Origin: Leptotrichia wadei
GTDB taxonomy: Bacteria; Fusobacteriota; Fusobacteriia; Fusobacteriales; Leptotrichiaceae
Direction of reading: 5' to 3'
Length of the DNA stretch: 64,000 nucleotides
Assembly (NCBI RefSeq): GCF_007990445.1
Contig: NZ_AP019841.1
Location: forward strand, 186,001-250,000
The notes under the pieces were generated by a model that was not told the origin of the DNA, made no database searches, and saw only the letters and a program-made list of their open reading frames with translations. Within the stretch, counting starts at the first letter, position 1. Each line of letters begins with the position of its first letter. This document shows positions 8,138 to 17,531 of this stretch, one piece after another. Both the position numbers and the translations under genes were made by a program.

Positions 8138-8560
8138 ATGTCAACATTAAATATAATTTATTATACAGGCACTGGAAATACTGAAGAAATGGCAAAATAT
8201 ATTGGTGAAGGTGCAGAAAGTGCTGGATCTAATGTAAAACTTATAAATGTGGAAGAGGCTGATGAGAATGCAATAGATGCTGACTTTATTGCATTTGGAT
8301 CGCCTGCAGTTGGAGCAGAGGAAATTGCACCGGAAATGGTGGAATTTTTTGAAGGAATAAAGGATAAAATCATTGGTAAAACAGTTGGGCTATTTGGTTC
8401 TTATGATTGGGGACAAGGTGGCTGGATGGAAACTTGGCGTGAGGAAATTATAAATGAAGGGCTTTCTGTCGTGAATGACGGGCTTATTATTCATTTGGCT
8501 GTTGATGATGATGAAAAAATTGAAAAATGCAAGGAATATGGAAAAACAATAGTTGGTTAA
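8138..8560 (+). CDS. Flavodoxin
   Basis: This is a short-chain FMN-binding electron carrier of 140 aa. The phosphate-binding loop YTGTGNTEEMA lies at residues 9-19. GSPAVGAEE and GLFGSYDWGQGGWMETW are the two loops that stack on the isoalloxazine ring. The protein is very acidic (many Glu/Asp), as expected for a soluble flavodoxin. It has a good RBS (AGAGGGAAAT) and stands alone between ackA and the DUF445 gene. It could replace ferredoxin in pyruvate oxidation or serve reductive enzymes; the partner is unknown. Confidence 0.93.
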   Translation: MSTLNIIYYTGTGNTEEMAKYIGEGAESAGSNVKLINVEEADENAIDADFIAFGSPAVGAEEIAPEMVEFFEGIKDKIIGKTVGLFGSYDWGQGGWMETWREEIINEGLSVVNDGLIIHLAVDDDEKIEKCKEYGKTIVG

Positions 8561-8564
8561 ATAA

Positions 8565-8585
8565 CAAGGGTTAAAAATTCCCTTG
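8565..8585. repeat. CAAGGG/CCCTTG hairpin
   Basis: CAAGGG and CCCTTG pair around a 9 base A/T loop just after the flavodoxin stop. There is no T run after it. It belongs to the set of CAAGG/CCTTG hairpins also seen at 6676-6696 and 48147-48164. Confidence 0.4.
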
Positions 8586-8626
8586 ATACTGATAGATTAG
8601 TTATCTATTAAAAAATGGAGGAAAAA

Positions 8627-9253
8627 TTGGAAAATTTGTTAATCCAGCTTGCCATAATGGTTTTTGTTGGAATACTTATAGGATGGTTTACAAATTATTT
8701 GGCTATAAAATTGTTATTTAGGCCCTATAAGGAAGTAAACTTCCTATTTTTCAAAATACAGGGATTAATTCCCAAAAATAGAGATAAAATTTCAGAAAAT
8801 ATAGCGGAAACGATAGAAAAGGAACTTATTTCAGTAAAATATATTACTGAAAAGCTAAAAGACAGCGATGTTATAAATGATGAAGTTTTGGATAAACTAT
8901 TGGACAAAATTATAGGAGAAAAGCTGAAAAAAAGCATATTAGAAAAAAATCCGCTATTAAAAATGTTTTTAAATGATTCGGTAATTGAAAAAATAAAAGC
9001 GTATTTTAAAAAGGCAATTTTAGAAAATAAAGAGGAAATAGTGGAGGAAATCTTAAAAATTGCAGAAGACAAAATTGATTTTAAGGAAATCATGCTTGAA
9101 AAAATGAAAAATTTCTCGTTAGAAGAAATGGAAAAAATAATTTTGTCTGTGTCTAAGAATGAATTAAAGCATATTGAAATTATTGGTGGAGTATTGGGAG
9201 GAATAATCGCATTATTTCAGTTTTTTATAATGTTATTATTAAAACAGATATAA
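8627..9253 (+). CDS. DUF445 family membrane protein (YheB-like)
   Basis: The family motif GWFTNYLAIKLLFRPYKEV follows an N-terminal transmembrane segment, and GLIPKNRDKISENIAETIEKEL is the second conserved block of DUF445 proteins. A long, charged helical region follows, and a second hydrophobic segment (IIGGVLGGIIALFQFFIMLLL) closes the protein, so both ends sit in the membrane. The function of the family is not established. An ATG at 8615 is in frame, but it overlaps the sequence GGAGG (8617-8621) that serves the TTG at 8627, which I take as the start. The size (about 208 aa) is that of the short DUF445 form. Confidence 0.85.
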   Translation: MENLLIQLAIMVFVGILIGWFTNYLAIKLLFRPYKEVNFLFFKIQGLIPKNRDKISENIAETIEKELISVKYITEKLKDSDVINDEVLDKLLDKIIGEKLKKSILEKNPLLKMFLNDSVIEKIKAYFKKAILENKEEIVEEILKIAEDKIDFKEIMLEKMKNFSLEEMEKIILSVSKNELKHIEIIGGVLGGIIALFQFFIMLLLKQI

Positions 9254-9314
9254 AATAATATTTTAAATAAAAACAATTAGACTAGAGGATTTAAAGAATT
9301 ATTGAGGAGAAAAA

Positions 9315-10325
9315 ATGAATGAAGAAAGAATATTGGAACCTAAGGAATTGGGAGAGGACAATATTCAGAAAAGTTTACGGCCAAGGACTTTTAAGGAATA
9401 TATTGGCCAGCAGGATTTGAAAGAGAAGATGAATATATTTATAAAAGCTGCTAAAATAAGGAATGAGTCGCTGGATCATATTTTGCTTTATGGGCCTCCA
9501 GGGCTAGGGAAAACTACGCTTGCAGGAGTTATTGCTACGGAAATGGGAGTGAATCTGAAGGTGACAACTGGGCCTGTGCTGGAAAAGGCAGGAGATTTGG
9601 CGGCTATTTTGACGTCTTTGGAGGAAAATGATATTTTATTTATTGATGAAATTCATAGATTGAATACATCTGTGGAGGAAATTTTGTATCCTGCGATGGA
9701 AGATGGAGAACTGGATATTCTTATTGGGAAAGGGCCGTCTGCTAGAAGTATACGTGTGGAATTGCCGCAATTTACGTTGATTGGGGCAACTACAAGGGCA
9801 GGGCAGTTGAGTACGCCGCTTAGGGATAGATTTGGAGTTACTCATAGGATGGAATATTATAAGCTGGAAGAATTGAAGGAAATTATACGAAGAGGGGCGA
9901 ATATTCTTGATATTTCCTATGATGAGGATGGAATTACGGAAATTGCCAAAAGAAGTCGAGGGACGCCTAGAATTGCGAACAGGCTATTGAAAAGGGCGAG
10001 AGATTTTGCACTTGTGGAAGGTTCGGGAGTTCTGGAAAAGGAAAGCGTGGATGGAATCCTGAAATTGTTAGGAGTGGATGAAAATGGCCTGGATGAGCTT
10101 GACAGGAATATTTTGCTGTCGATTATAAATGTTTATAATGGAGGACCTGTTGGAATCGAAACTTTGTCGCTTTTGCTCGGGGAGGACAGACGGACAATTG
10201 AAGAGGTTTATGAGCCATATCTTGTAAAAATTGGGTTTATAAAAAGAACTCCACGTGGAAGAGTTGTGACAGAATTAGGATATAACCATTTAGGAATTGA
10301 AAAAATATTTAGTGGAAAAAAATAA
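9315..10325 (+). CDS. ruvB: Holliday junction branch migration ATPase RuvB
   Basis: RuvB is the hexameric AAA+ motor of the RuvAB complex. [20 protein letters not shown] opens the AAA domain. Walker A is [11 protein letters not shown], Walker B is [10 protein letters not shown], and sensor 1 ([20 protein letters not shown]) includes the arginine finger. The C-terminal winged helix ([38 protein letters not shown]) is complete. 336 aa is the usual length. RBS GAGGAG precedes the ATG. ruvA is not adjacent. Confidence 0.97.
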   Translation: MNEERILEPKELGEDNIQKSLRPRTFKEYIGQQDLKEKMNIFIKAAKIRNESLDHILLYGPPGLGKTTLAGVIATEMGVNLKVTTGPVLEKAGDLAAILTSLEENDILFIDEIHRLNTSVEEILYPAMEDGELDILIGKGPSARSIRVELPQFTLIGATTRAGQLSTPLRDRFGVTHRMEYYKLEELKEIIRRGANILDISYDEDGITEIAKRSRGTPRIANRLLKRARDFALVEGSGVLEKESVDGILKLLGVDENGLDELDRNILLSIINVYNGGPVGIETLSLLLGEDRRTIEEVYEPYLVKIGFIKRTPRGRVVTELGYNHLGIEKIFSGKK

Positions 10326-10345
10326 AAATTTAAAGATAACAATTG

Positions 10346-10552
10346 ACACTAAACTCCAATTAAAAAGCCAAATTATACTAGATCTGTTCGATAACAAAAA
10401 AAATTTAGAATTTAATAAAATAAATATACTGAAGCAAGGGATCTTGACATCTTGTAAAAATAAAAAAACTTAGGTTATTGAATATATCTATTGGATTTTG
10501 AACTTTTTCAAAGAATTTATAGTAAATTTGCTATTTAAGTGGAAAATGATAT
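10346..10552. repeat. MITE-like element, diverged copy
   Basis: The left end ACACTAAACTCCAATTAAA (10346-10364) and right end TTTAAGTGGAAAATGATAT (10534-10552) are imperfect inverted repeats (about 12 of 19) of the same type as the 2620-3033 and 44831-44932 elements. Inside lies copy 2 of the CTGTTCGATAAC repeat (10384-10455), including AAGCAAGGGATCTTGACATCTTG. It accounts for nearly all of the gap between ruvB and rsmE. Confidence 0.45.
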
Positions 10553-10578
10553 TAAGTAAAAAATGAGGTGAAAAACTG

Positions 10579-11292
10579 TTGTTGACAGTAATAGCGGAAA
10601 AAGAAAATATTGATGAAAATAATGGAAAAATTTTGATAAAAGACAGATCAGACTGTAATCATGTTCAAAATGTGTATCGTTTAAATATAGGTGATGAATT
10701 GCGGGTAATTGACGGGGAATGTGAATATTTTACAAAAATTGCTGAAATTTCAAAAAAGGAAATAGTTGTAAAAATATTGGAAAAAAAAGAAGACAGTTAT
10801 TCTTTGAGTATAAATATTGATATTGCGATGGGGATTTTGAAAAATGAAAAAATGAATTTAGCAATACAAAAACTGACAGAAATTGGTGTAAATCGCATAA
10901 TTCCTTTAAAAACTGAACGAGTTGTTGTAAGAATTAATGAAAAAAAGGAAAAATGGGATGTCGTTGCAAGGGAAACGCTGAAACAATGCAGAGGAGTGAA
11001 ATTTACTGAAATTACATCTGTAAAGAGACTTTCGGAAATTGATTATCAAAAATATGATAAAATAATTTTTGCCTATGAAAATAGTGGTGAATCAAAATCT
11101 TTATCAGAAATAATAAAAAAAGAAGATAAGAATATTTTGTATATAATTGGGCCTGAAGGTGGAATTACAGCGGATGAAGTTGATTTTCTAAAAAATAATA
11201 AGGCAATAGAAATTAGTTTGGGAAAAAGGATTTTGCGGGCAGAAACTGCGGCAATTGTTGTCTGTGGCATTATTGCTAATTTTTATATATAG
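10579..11292 (+). CDS. rsmE: 16S rRNA (uracil1498-N3)-methyltransferase RsmE
   Basis: This SPOUT-fold enzyme methylates U1498 of 16S rRNA. A PUA-like N-terminal part (CNHVQNVYRLNIGDELRVIDG) precedes the SPOUT domain: MAIQKLTEIGVNRIIPL-type helix (here LAIQKLTEIGVNRIIPLKTERVVV), ARETLKQCRG, and the SAM-binding trefoil knot IGPEGGITADEVDFL..SLGKRILRAETAAIVV. 237 aa is typical. Translation most likely begins at TTG 10579 after GAGGTG at 10565-10570. Confidence 0.93.
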   Translation: MLTVIAEKENIDENNGKILIKDRSDCNHVQNVYRLNIGDELRVIDGECEYFTKIAEISKKEIVVKILEKKEDSYSLSINIDIAMGILKNEKMNLAIQKLTEIGVNRIIPLKTERVVVRINEKKEKWDVVARETLKQCRGVKFTEITSVKRLSEIDYQKYDKIIFAYENSGESKSLSEIIKKEDKNILYIIGPEGGITADEVDFLKNNKAIEISLGKRILRAETAAIVVCGIIANFYI

Positions 11293-11598
11293 CTTTTTAT
11301 TTTACTAAAATTAAGAAATAAATTGAAAATTAGCTGAATATATAATATAATATACAATAGCAGTAATAAATAATTTATACAAGGATTTTTGTGCAATTAT
11401 TAAATATTTTAAGTTAATTATTAATAATTTTTTTTATTTGATGCCCATTTTCTTTTTGACTAAATTTTGATTAATACTTGTTTTAGTCAAATCAGTTATT
11501 ATAGTTAAACTTAAATTGTATTGATTTTTTTAAATAAAAAATTAAAGCAGAAATAATTTGATAAATAAAAAAATATAAAAAGAAAGGAAGTTCAGGAA
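11293..11598. other. Gene-free AT-rich stretch with one perfect inverted repeat
   Basis: No ORF, tRNA or terminator with a clear T run is seen. The only structure is TTTGACTAAA (11455-11464) and TTTAGTCAAA (11482-11491), a perfect 10 bp inverted repeat with a 17 base spacer. It could be an operator or a weak hairpin upstream of the rsfS operon. Confidence 0.4.
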
Positions 11599-11949
11599 AT
11601 GAGTGAATTGAATAACAATTATGAAAAGGAAGTTCAGGAAATAATTGATATTATGGAGGATAAGAAGGCACAGAATATAAAAGTGTATGATATGAGAGGA
11701 AAATCGCCATTTTTTGATTATTCAATATTGTGTACTGGGAGTTCTTCTAGAAATATTGAAGCGATAGCGACTGATATAAAGAAAAGCCTTGAAAATGTGA
11801 AAAATGTGGAAGGGCTTGAGGAGGCTAACTGGGTTCTTATTGATGCCGGAGATATAGTTATAAGCGTGTTTAGTAAAGATGCTAGAGATTACTACAGACT
11901 GGATGATTTTTATAATGGCGTGAATGAAGGAAACGAGGAAACAGAATAG
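11599..11949 (+). CDS. rsfS: Ribosomal silencing factor RsfS
   Basis: RsfS (YbeB/Iojap family) binds ribosomal protein L14 and blocks 30S-50S joining in starvation. The core reads KVYDMRGKSPFFDYSILCTGSSSRNIEAIATDIKKSL, then WVLIDAGDIVISVFSKDARDYYRLDDFY, matching the family's D-x-S-x-L-DY-F-V-I-x-T-G-S-S and GDVVVHIF blocks. 116 aa is normal. It heads a plus-strand operon with pbp2, rnj, yhbY and a PAP2-like gene. Confidence 0.93.
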   Translation: MSELNNNYEKEVQEIIDIMEDKKAQNIKVYDMRGKSPFFDYSILCTGSSSRNIEAIATDIKKSLENVKNVEGLEEANWVLIDAGDIVISVFSKDARDYYRLDDFYNGVNEGNEETE

Positions 11950-11973
11950 ATAACAGTTATAAAGAGGAAAATT

Positions 11974-13950
11974 ATGAGAGAATTAGATAAAGAAGAGAAA
12001 AATGTACGATTTATTGCCTTTCTTATTCTTGTCGGAGCTGTTTTTCTAATATTAATTGCACGTCTGTTTACATTGCAGATATTAGAGGCTTCACAATATG
12101 CAGAACAGGCATTGCAAAATAGAATTAGAACAAATATAATAAAAGCTACACGTGGAGAAATTTACGACAGGGAAGGTAAATTGCTTGCTAAAAATACAAC
12201 AGGATATCAGCTGGTTCATATGCATACATATACGTTAGATCCAAATGACTTGAAACTTTTAAAGGAAGTTAAGGGAATGACGCCAGAAAAGATGGATGCT
12301 AGGCTTGCTAACGAACGTAAGGCTGTGGCAAAACGGATTAAGGAAACAATGGGCGATATAAATACTATAAGCCAGCTTACAGGATATCAGGTTGACTATC
12401 TTATAGATAGATTTTATAAGCAGCAAAGAATGGGAACTGATAAAAAGATACTTGTTATTGAAGATTTAGACAAGCAGGTGGCATTAAGGGCAATTGAAAA
12501 AATTAATAATGACAGAATCGACATTGTGGAGTATAATAAGAGATTTTATCCTGAAGATGCGCTTGCATCGCATGTTATTGGATACGTAAAGCCTATTAGT
12601 GAAAAGGAATTCAAGGATCTGGAAAAGGATGGATATAGAAATAGTGACCTGATTGGTAAAAAAGGTGTTGAACGTTCTTACGACAAGGAAATGAAAGGTC
12701 AAGACGGTAGGGAAAATGTTGAAGTTGATGCTAAAGGAAATGTTATAAGGCAAGTGGAGGCAACAGAAAGTGTTGCAGGAAAAAATGTCTACTTGTCAAT
12801 TGACATGGAATTGCAAAAATATATGACAGATGCATTTTCAGGTAAAAGCGGGGCTTTTATTGCAATGGAAGCTAAAACTGGAAAAATAATTACATTTGTA
12901 AGTAATCCTGAAATCAGCTTGAATTTATTAAGTTCGAGAATACCTGATAATCAATGGACTGAACTGGTAAATTCAAAGGCAAAGCCGCTTGTTAATAAGG
13001 GAATTGCTGGACTTTATCCACCAGGATCGACTTTTAAAGCGGTAACGGGAATGGGAATACTGGAATCTGGAATTTCTCCTTATGCTACTGTAAATTCAAC
13101 TGGACAGTACAGATACGGGAAGTTAATATTTAGGGATTCGCATAAATCTGGAAGCGGAATTACCAATTTTGCAAAATCCATAGAGCAATCTGTAAATACA
13201 TATTATTATGTATTTTCACAAAAAGCTGGAATTAACAATATTGTAAAATATGCAAAGGAATTTGGAATTGGATCTAAGACGGGAATTGACATTCCTGGAG
13301 AATTGACAGGAACATTGCCTAGTCCTGAATGGAAGAAGAAAAGATTTAAGAAGAAACAGGATCAGAGATGGCTGCCTGGAGATTTGATAAATATGTCAAT
13401 TGGACAAGGATATGTTTTGGCAACTCCAATTCAAATTGCCTCAGTTTATCAAACTATAGCTAATAATGGTGTAAAATTAAGACCTACGGTTGTTGACAGA
13501 TTTGTGACATATTCAGGAAAAGTTGAAAATAATAAGCCTGTAGTAATAAAAAAATTGAAGGTAAGTCCAAAGAATTTGAAACTATTACAAAATGCCTTGA
13601 GATTGCCGGTAAGTGGTCCAGGTGGAACAGCTAAAGTTTTATATATACCAAATTATCCAGTTTCAGCAAAAACAGGGACTGCACAAAATTCAGGATTTGG
13701 AGATAACCACTCGTGGATTGCGGGATATTTTCCATCTGATAATCCTCAAATTGTTTTTGTATCAATTGTAGAAGGTGGAGGATATGGAGGAGTAGCCTCA
13801 GGAGCTATGGCACAAAAATTCATATACAAATATAGAGATAAATACGTCTTGAAAAAACAGGATGCTGAGAAAAAGAAACAGGAAGAAGAAAAGAAAAAGC
13901 AAGAGGAAAAAAATAAGAATTTAAAAAATAATAACAATGTAAAAAATTAA
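11974..13950 (+). CDS. mrdA: Penicillin-binding protein 2 (elongasome transpeptidase)
   Basis: This is a class B PBP of 658 aa. One N-terminal transmembrane segment (FIAFLILVGAVFLILIARLFTLQIL) anchors it. The pedestal domain starts at RGEIYDREGKLLAKN. The transpeptidase domain has the catalytic GSTFK (SxxK), SVN (SxN) and KTGTAQ (KTG) motifs, and the ends match PBP2 rather than PBP3 (GYPPGSTFK-like LYPPGSTFKAVTGMGILESG; SIGQGYVLATPIQIA). It crosslinks peptidoglycan for rod-shape growth. The C terminus is a lysine/glutamate/asparagine-rich tail of about 35 residues, an add-on not needed for catalysis. rodA is not adjacent. Confidence 0.93.
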   Translation: MRELDKEEKNVRFIAFLILVGAVFLILIARLFTLQILEASQYAEQALQNRIRTNIIKATRGEIYDREGKLLAKNTTGYQLVHMHTYTLDPNDLKLLKEVKGMTPEKMDARLANERKAVAKRIKETMGDINTISQLTGYQVDYLIDRFYKQQRMGTDKKILVIEDLDKQVALRAIEKINNDRIDIVEYNKRFYPEDALASHVIGYVKPISEKEFKDLEKDGYRNSDLIGKKGVERSYDKEMKGQDGRENVEVDAKGNVIRQVEATESVAGKNVYLSIDMELQKYMTDAFSGKSGAFIAMEAKTGKIITFVSNPEISLNLLSSRIPDNQWTELVNSKAKPLVNKGIAGLYPPGSTFKAVTGMGILESGISPYATVNSTGQYRYGKLIFRDSHKSGSGITNFAKSIEQSVNTYYYVFSQKAGINNIVKYAKEFGIGSKTGIDIPGELTGTLPSPEWKKKRFKKKQDQRWLPGDLINMSIGQGYVLATPIQIASVYQTIANNGVKLRPTVVDRFVTYSGKVENNKPVVIKKLKVSPKNLKLLQNALRLPVSGPGGTAKVLYIPNYPVSAKTGTAQNSGFGDNHSWIAGYFPSDNPQIVFVSIVEGGGYGGVASGAMAQKFIYKYRDKYVLKKQDAEKKKQEEEKKKQEEKNKNLKNNNNVKN

Positions 13951-13971
13951 AATGAAGGAGGTGTTTGCTAA

Positions 13972-15843
13972 ATGTCAGAAAAGGAAAAAGGCGAGTTCGG
14001 TAATCAAATCTTAAAAAGAAATTTTTCCAAGAAGGAAGATATTAATAAAATAAAATCTGGAATGAAAAGATTTAGAAGGAAAAGTACGAATCGAAGACAT
14101 TTAGATGAAAAAAATGAAATACGTTATATTCCAAGAGTAAATGATAGGAATAGACATATAGACAGAAAAGTGGATGGAAAAGAAGAAAAAATGTATGTAA
14201 TCCCACTTGGAGGTCTTGAAGAAGTTGGAAAAAATATGACAGCTTTTCAATACAAGGATGAAATTATTGTGGTGGATGCTGGTCTTACATTTCCAGAAGA
14301 TGAGCATTTGGGAATAGATGTTATAATTCCTGATTTTTCATATCTGGAATCAAACTGTCATAAAATAAAGGGACTTTTATTGACGCACGGACATGAAGAT
14401 CATATAGGGGCAATCCCTTATTTTTACCAAAAGTTAGGGACAGAAAATATACCAATGTACGGTGGAAGATTAACACTTGCACTTGCAAGGGCAAAATTTG
14501 AAAAAAAAGATGCAAAATTACCAAAGGAAAAGGTTATTAGCGGAAGAACTATTTTAAAAGTTTCAAAATATTTTACAGTTGAGTTTGTAAGTGTAACTCA
14601 CAGTATTGCAGACTGTTATGCAATTTGCATTAAGACTCCTGCAGCAACTATTTTACATTCTGGGGACTTTAAAGTTGATTTGACTCCTGTTGACGGGGAA
14701 GGATTTGACTTTGGAAGATTGGCTCAGCTGGGAGAAGAAGGCGTGGATCTTTTGCTTTCGGATAGTACAAATGCGCAAATACCAGGATTTACGCCATCTG
14801 AAAGAACAGTTGGAGAAAGTTTGAAGGATGAATTTGCAAAGGCTAAGGGAAGAATAATTTTGGCAGCTTTTGCTTCACACGTTCACAGATTGCAGCAAAT
14901 TGTAAATATTGCGACAAAACATGGAAGAAAAATTGCAATTGACGGAAGAAGCATGGTTAAAATTTTTGAAATATGTTCAAATCTTGGATATTTAAAAATA
15001 CCGAGAGATATAATGATTGATATTGACAAGGTTGAAACTTATCCAGCAAATAAAGTGCTTATATTGTGTACTGGAACACAGGGAGAACCACTTGCGGCAC
15101 TTTCCAGAATTGCAAACGGGACACACAAGCATATTTCATTAAGAGAAGGAGATACAGTTGTAATTTCTGCAACACCTATTCCTGGAAATGAAAAAGCTGC
15201 TACCAAAAATATAAATCAGCTTATGAAACGGGATGCAAATGTTGTTTTTGAAAAAGGAATTGGAATACACGTATCAGGACATGGCTGCCAGGAAGAACAA
15301 AAATTGATGATAAATCTTGTGAAACCTAAATATTTTCTGCCTGTACATGGAGAATATGCGATGATTAAAAAACATAAGGAATTGGCAATGGCAGTTGGAA
15401 TACCTGAAAAAAATGTTGTTTTGGCAGAAAATGGAGCAAAATTGGAATTGTCTAAAAATAGTTTCAGATCTGTTGGAAGAGTGCCGAGCGGGGCTACATT
15501 TATTGATGGATTTGGAATTGGCGATGTTGGAAATGCTGTGCTGAAGGATAGACAAAATCTGGCAGATGATGGAATTGTAATTATTACGATTTCTCAATAT
15601 AGAAATGGAAAATTTAATAGGCAAGTAGAGCTTGTAACACGTGGATTTGTGTATAATAAGGATGCGGAAAGCTTGCTTTCTGAAACAAAGAAACTTGTTA
15701 GAACAGAACTTATTAATATGGAAAATGAAGGAATAAAGGAAATTGGAAAAATTAAGCAAAAAATAAGGGCAAAAGTTGGAGAATTCCTTAATAAGGAAAC
15801 AGATAGAGAGCCTATAATTTTACCAATTATAATGGAGGTTTAG
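13972..15843 (+). CDS. rnj: Ribonuclease J
   Basis: RNase J is a metallo-beta-lactamase/beta-CASP exo- and endoribonuclease. A basic N-terminal extension of about 70 residues precedes IPLGGLEEVGKNMTAFQY. The zinc site LLTHGHEDHIGAIPYF is intact, with further ligands in THSIADCYAI and HSGDFKVD. The beta-CASP part has SDSTNAQIPGFTPSE and VHRLQQIV, and the C-terminal metal histidine is in FLPVHGEYAMIKKH. 623 aa is slightly longer than Bacillus RNase J1 (about 555) because of the extension. A strong RBS (AAGGAGGTG) precedes the ATG. Only one RNase J gene is seen in the window. Confidence 0.95.
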   Translation: MSEKEKGEFGNQILKRNFSKKEDINKIKSGMKRFRRKSTNRRHLDEKNEIRYIPRVNDRNRHIDRKVDGKEEKMYVIPLGGLEEVGKNMTAFQYKDEIIVVDAGLTFPEDEHLGIDVIIPDFSYLESNCHKIKGLLLTHGHEDHIGAIPYFYQKLGTENIPMYGGRLTLALARAKFEKKDAKLPKEKVISGRTILKVSKYFTVEFVSVTHSIADCYAICIKTPAATILHSGDFKVDLTPVDGEGFDFGRLAQLGEEGVDLLLSDSTNAQIPGFTPSERTVGESLKDEFAKAKGRIILAAFASHVHRLQQIVNIATKHGRKIAIDGRSMVKIFEICSNLGYLKIPRDIMIDIDKVETYPANKVLILCTGTQGEPLAALSRIANGTHKHISLREGDTVVISATPIPGNEKAATKNINQLMKRDANVVFEKGIGIHVSGHGCQEEQKLMINLVKPKYFLPVHGEYAMIKKHKELAMAVGIPEKNVVLAENGAKLELSKNSFRSVGRVPSGATFIDGFGIGDVGNAVLKDRQNLADDGIVIITISQYRNGKFNRQVELVTRGFVYNKDAESLLSETKKLVRTELINMENEGIKEIGKIKQKIRAKVGEFLNKETDREPIILPIIMEV

Positions 15844-15844
15844 A

Positions 15845-16180
15845 ATGATACAGCTTTCAAGTAAGGAGAGAGCTTTTTTAAGAAAATTGGCACATAATTT
15901 AGATCCGATTGTGAGAATTGGGAAGGATGGAATTGATGAAAATGTGATAAATTCCATTGCAGAAGTTGTGAAAAAAAGAGAATTGATAAAAGTAAAAATA
16001 TTGCAAAATTCCTCAGTTAAATTTGACAGGGAAATGGGAGATGAAATCGCTAGAGGTACAAAATCAATATTTGTTGATAAAATAGGGAATATATTGATTT
16101 TTTTCAAGCCTAAACATAAAAAGGATGCAAAAATTACTCCTGAATTTGACAAGTTTAGAAAAAGTAAAGCTAAAAAATAG
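15845..16180 (+). CDS. yhbY: YhbY family RNA-binding protein (CRM domain)
   Basis: The CRM domain starts with LSSKERAFLRKLAHNLDPIVRIGKDGIDENVINSIAEVVKKRELIKVKIL, matching the family pattern L-x-x-x-LKAxAHxLxPVVxIGKxGLT with the GxxG-like loop. It binds pre-50S ribosome particles. 111 aa is normal. It starts 1 base after the RNase J stop, so the two are probably coupled. Confidence 0.93.
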   Translation: MIQLSSKERAFLRKLAHNLDPIVRIGKDGIDENVINSIAEVVKKRELIKVKILQNSSVKFDREMGDEIARGTKSIFVDKIGNILIFFKPKHKKDAKITPEFDKFRKSKAKK

Positions 16181-16204
16181 GAAGAAAATAGAGAGGAAAA
16201 ATAA

Positions 16205-16666
16205 ATGAGTGGAGGAATACTGTTTGGAAATAGATTACTTGATGTTGCGGTAATTTCATGTTTTTCGGCACAGTTTTACAAAGTTTTTTTCCCTTTATTC
16301 AAGGGTCAAAAGCCTCAATGGGCAAGGCTTATCCAGACTGGCGGAATGCCAAGTTCCCATGCTTCGACAGTAGTTTCCCTTGTAACAGGCGTATTTTTGC
16401 TAAAGGGATTCAGGTCAGTTGAATTTGCGATTGCAATGGTGTTTGCCGGGATTGTGCTGTATGATGCGACAGGAGTAAGACAGCAGGCAGGAAAGCATGC
16501 AAGAGCTATAAATAGGCTGGTGGATGCCATTGAACATAACGATGGTATAGAAATTATTAATGAAAAATTTAAGGAGCTTCTGGGACATACTCCAATTGAA
16601 GTATTTTGGGGAAGTATTTTAGGAATTGCTGTTGGACTTTTATTTAAAGGATATATATTGGGATAA
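16205..16666 (+). CDS. Divergent PAP2 family membrane protein (DUF212, YuiD-like)
   Basis: The pattern QFYKVFFPLFKGQKPQWARLIQTGGMPSSHASTVVSLVTGVFLLKG and then FAGIVLYDATGVRQQAGKHA is that of the acid-phosphatase/vanadium-haloperoxidase-related family. The PSSH catalytic-type motif and following hydrophobic helices are present. It is a small membrane protein of 153 aa with about four transmembrane segments. Its substrate is unknown; an isoprenoid or lipid phosphate is plausible. It is the last gene of the rsfS operon and is followed by a terminator. Confidence 0.88.
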   Translation: MSGGILFGNRLLDVAVISCFSAQFYKVFFPLFKGQKPQWARLIQTGGMPSSHASTVVSLVTGVFLLKGFRSVEFAIAMVFAGIVLYDATGVRQQAGKHARAINRLVDAIEHNDGIEIINEKFKELLGHTPIEVFWGSILGIAVGLLFKGYILG

Positions 16667-16686
16667 ATAAAAATATTTTTACTGGA

Positions 16687-16720
16687 AAATCACAGTTATT
16701 AATTTAGCTGTGATTTTTTT
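16687..16720 (+). terminator. Intrinsic terminator of the rsfS operon
   Basis: AAATCACAG and CTGTGATTT form a 9 bp stem with a 12 base loop, followed by a run of T's. Confidence 0.85.
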
Positions 16721-16771
16721 ATTGAAATAGGAAGAAGTTAAAAAAAATATGTGCATATACAAAAATAATTC

Positions 16772-16800
16772 TTTACAAATAAATTTTTTTATAGTATAAT
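16772..16800 (+). promoter_or_regulatory. Promoter of the amino-acid transport operon
   Basis: TTTACA, a 17 base spacer, and a perfect TATAAT stand 72 bases before the first permease start. Confidence 0.8.
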
Positions 16801-16871
16801 ATTTTTATATACAAATATAAAAGATAAAAAAAGTAAAATATACAATAATATTTTTAGAAAGGAAAAACAAA

Positions 16872-17531
16872 ATGGACTTTAATTTTATAGTAGAAAATAT
16901 TCCTAAATATTTAGAAGCAATGAAATTAACTGTGTTTATAGGAATTTTTGGAATTATATTTTCAATATTGATTGGGATAGCTTGTGCATTGGTGCTTTAT
17001 TATAGAGTTCCAGTGGTTAGGCAGATCGTGGGAGTTTATATTGAGCTTTCGAGAAATACGCCACTTGTAATACAGCTGTTCTTTCTGTATTTTGGGCTTC
17101 CAAAAATCGGGATTACATTTAATTCGTATGTCTGTGCTGTGATTGGATTATCTTTCCTTGGCGGAAGTTATATGTGTGAGGCATTTCGGAGCGGACTGGA
17201 GTCAGTTTCAAAAGGGCAGCGGGAATCTGGACTAAGCATTGGGCTTACAGAATCACAGCTTATAACTAATGTGATACTGCCACAGGCATTTACAGTTTCC
17301 TTTCCAGCGATAGCGGCAAATATAATATTTCTTTTAAAGGAAACTTCAGTAATAGGGATTTTGGCTTTAATGGAACTGATGTACCTGACTCGGGATTTGA
17401 TAGGACTATATTATAAAACGAATGAAAGTCTGTTTATGCTTGTTGCAGCATATTTGATTATTATTTTACCAGTTTCGTTTGTTTTAACAGTAATTGAAAG
17501 GAGAATAAGATATGCAACTGTCGGGAATTGA
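16872..17531 (+). CDS. Polar amino-acid ABC transporter permease
   Basis: This 219 aa inner-membrane permease belongs to the HisM/GlnP class. It has about five hydrophobic helices, the N-terminal NIPKYLEAMKLTVFIGIFGIIFSILIG block, and the EAA loop that docks on the ATPase (RSGLESVSKGQRESGLSIGLTESQLITNVILPQAF). It overlaps the second permease by 20 bases. Together with the ATPase and the binding protein at 21341-22189 it makes a complete importer. The substrate is likely a polar amino acid; which one cannot be told from the sequence. Confidence 0.92.
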   Translation: MDFNFIVENIPKYLEAMKLTVFIGIFGIIFSILIGIACALVLYYRVPVVRQIVGVYIELSRNTPLVIQLFFLYFGLPKIGITFNSYVCAVIGLSFLGGSYMCEAFRSGLESVSKGQRESGLSIGLTESQLITNVILPQAFTVSFPAIAANIIFLLKETSVIGILALMELMYLTRDLIGLYYKTNESLFMLVAAYLIIILPVSFVLTVIERRIRYATVGN

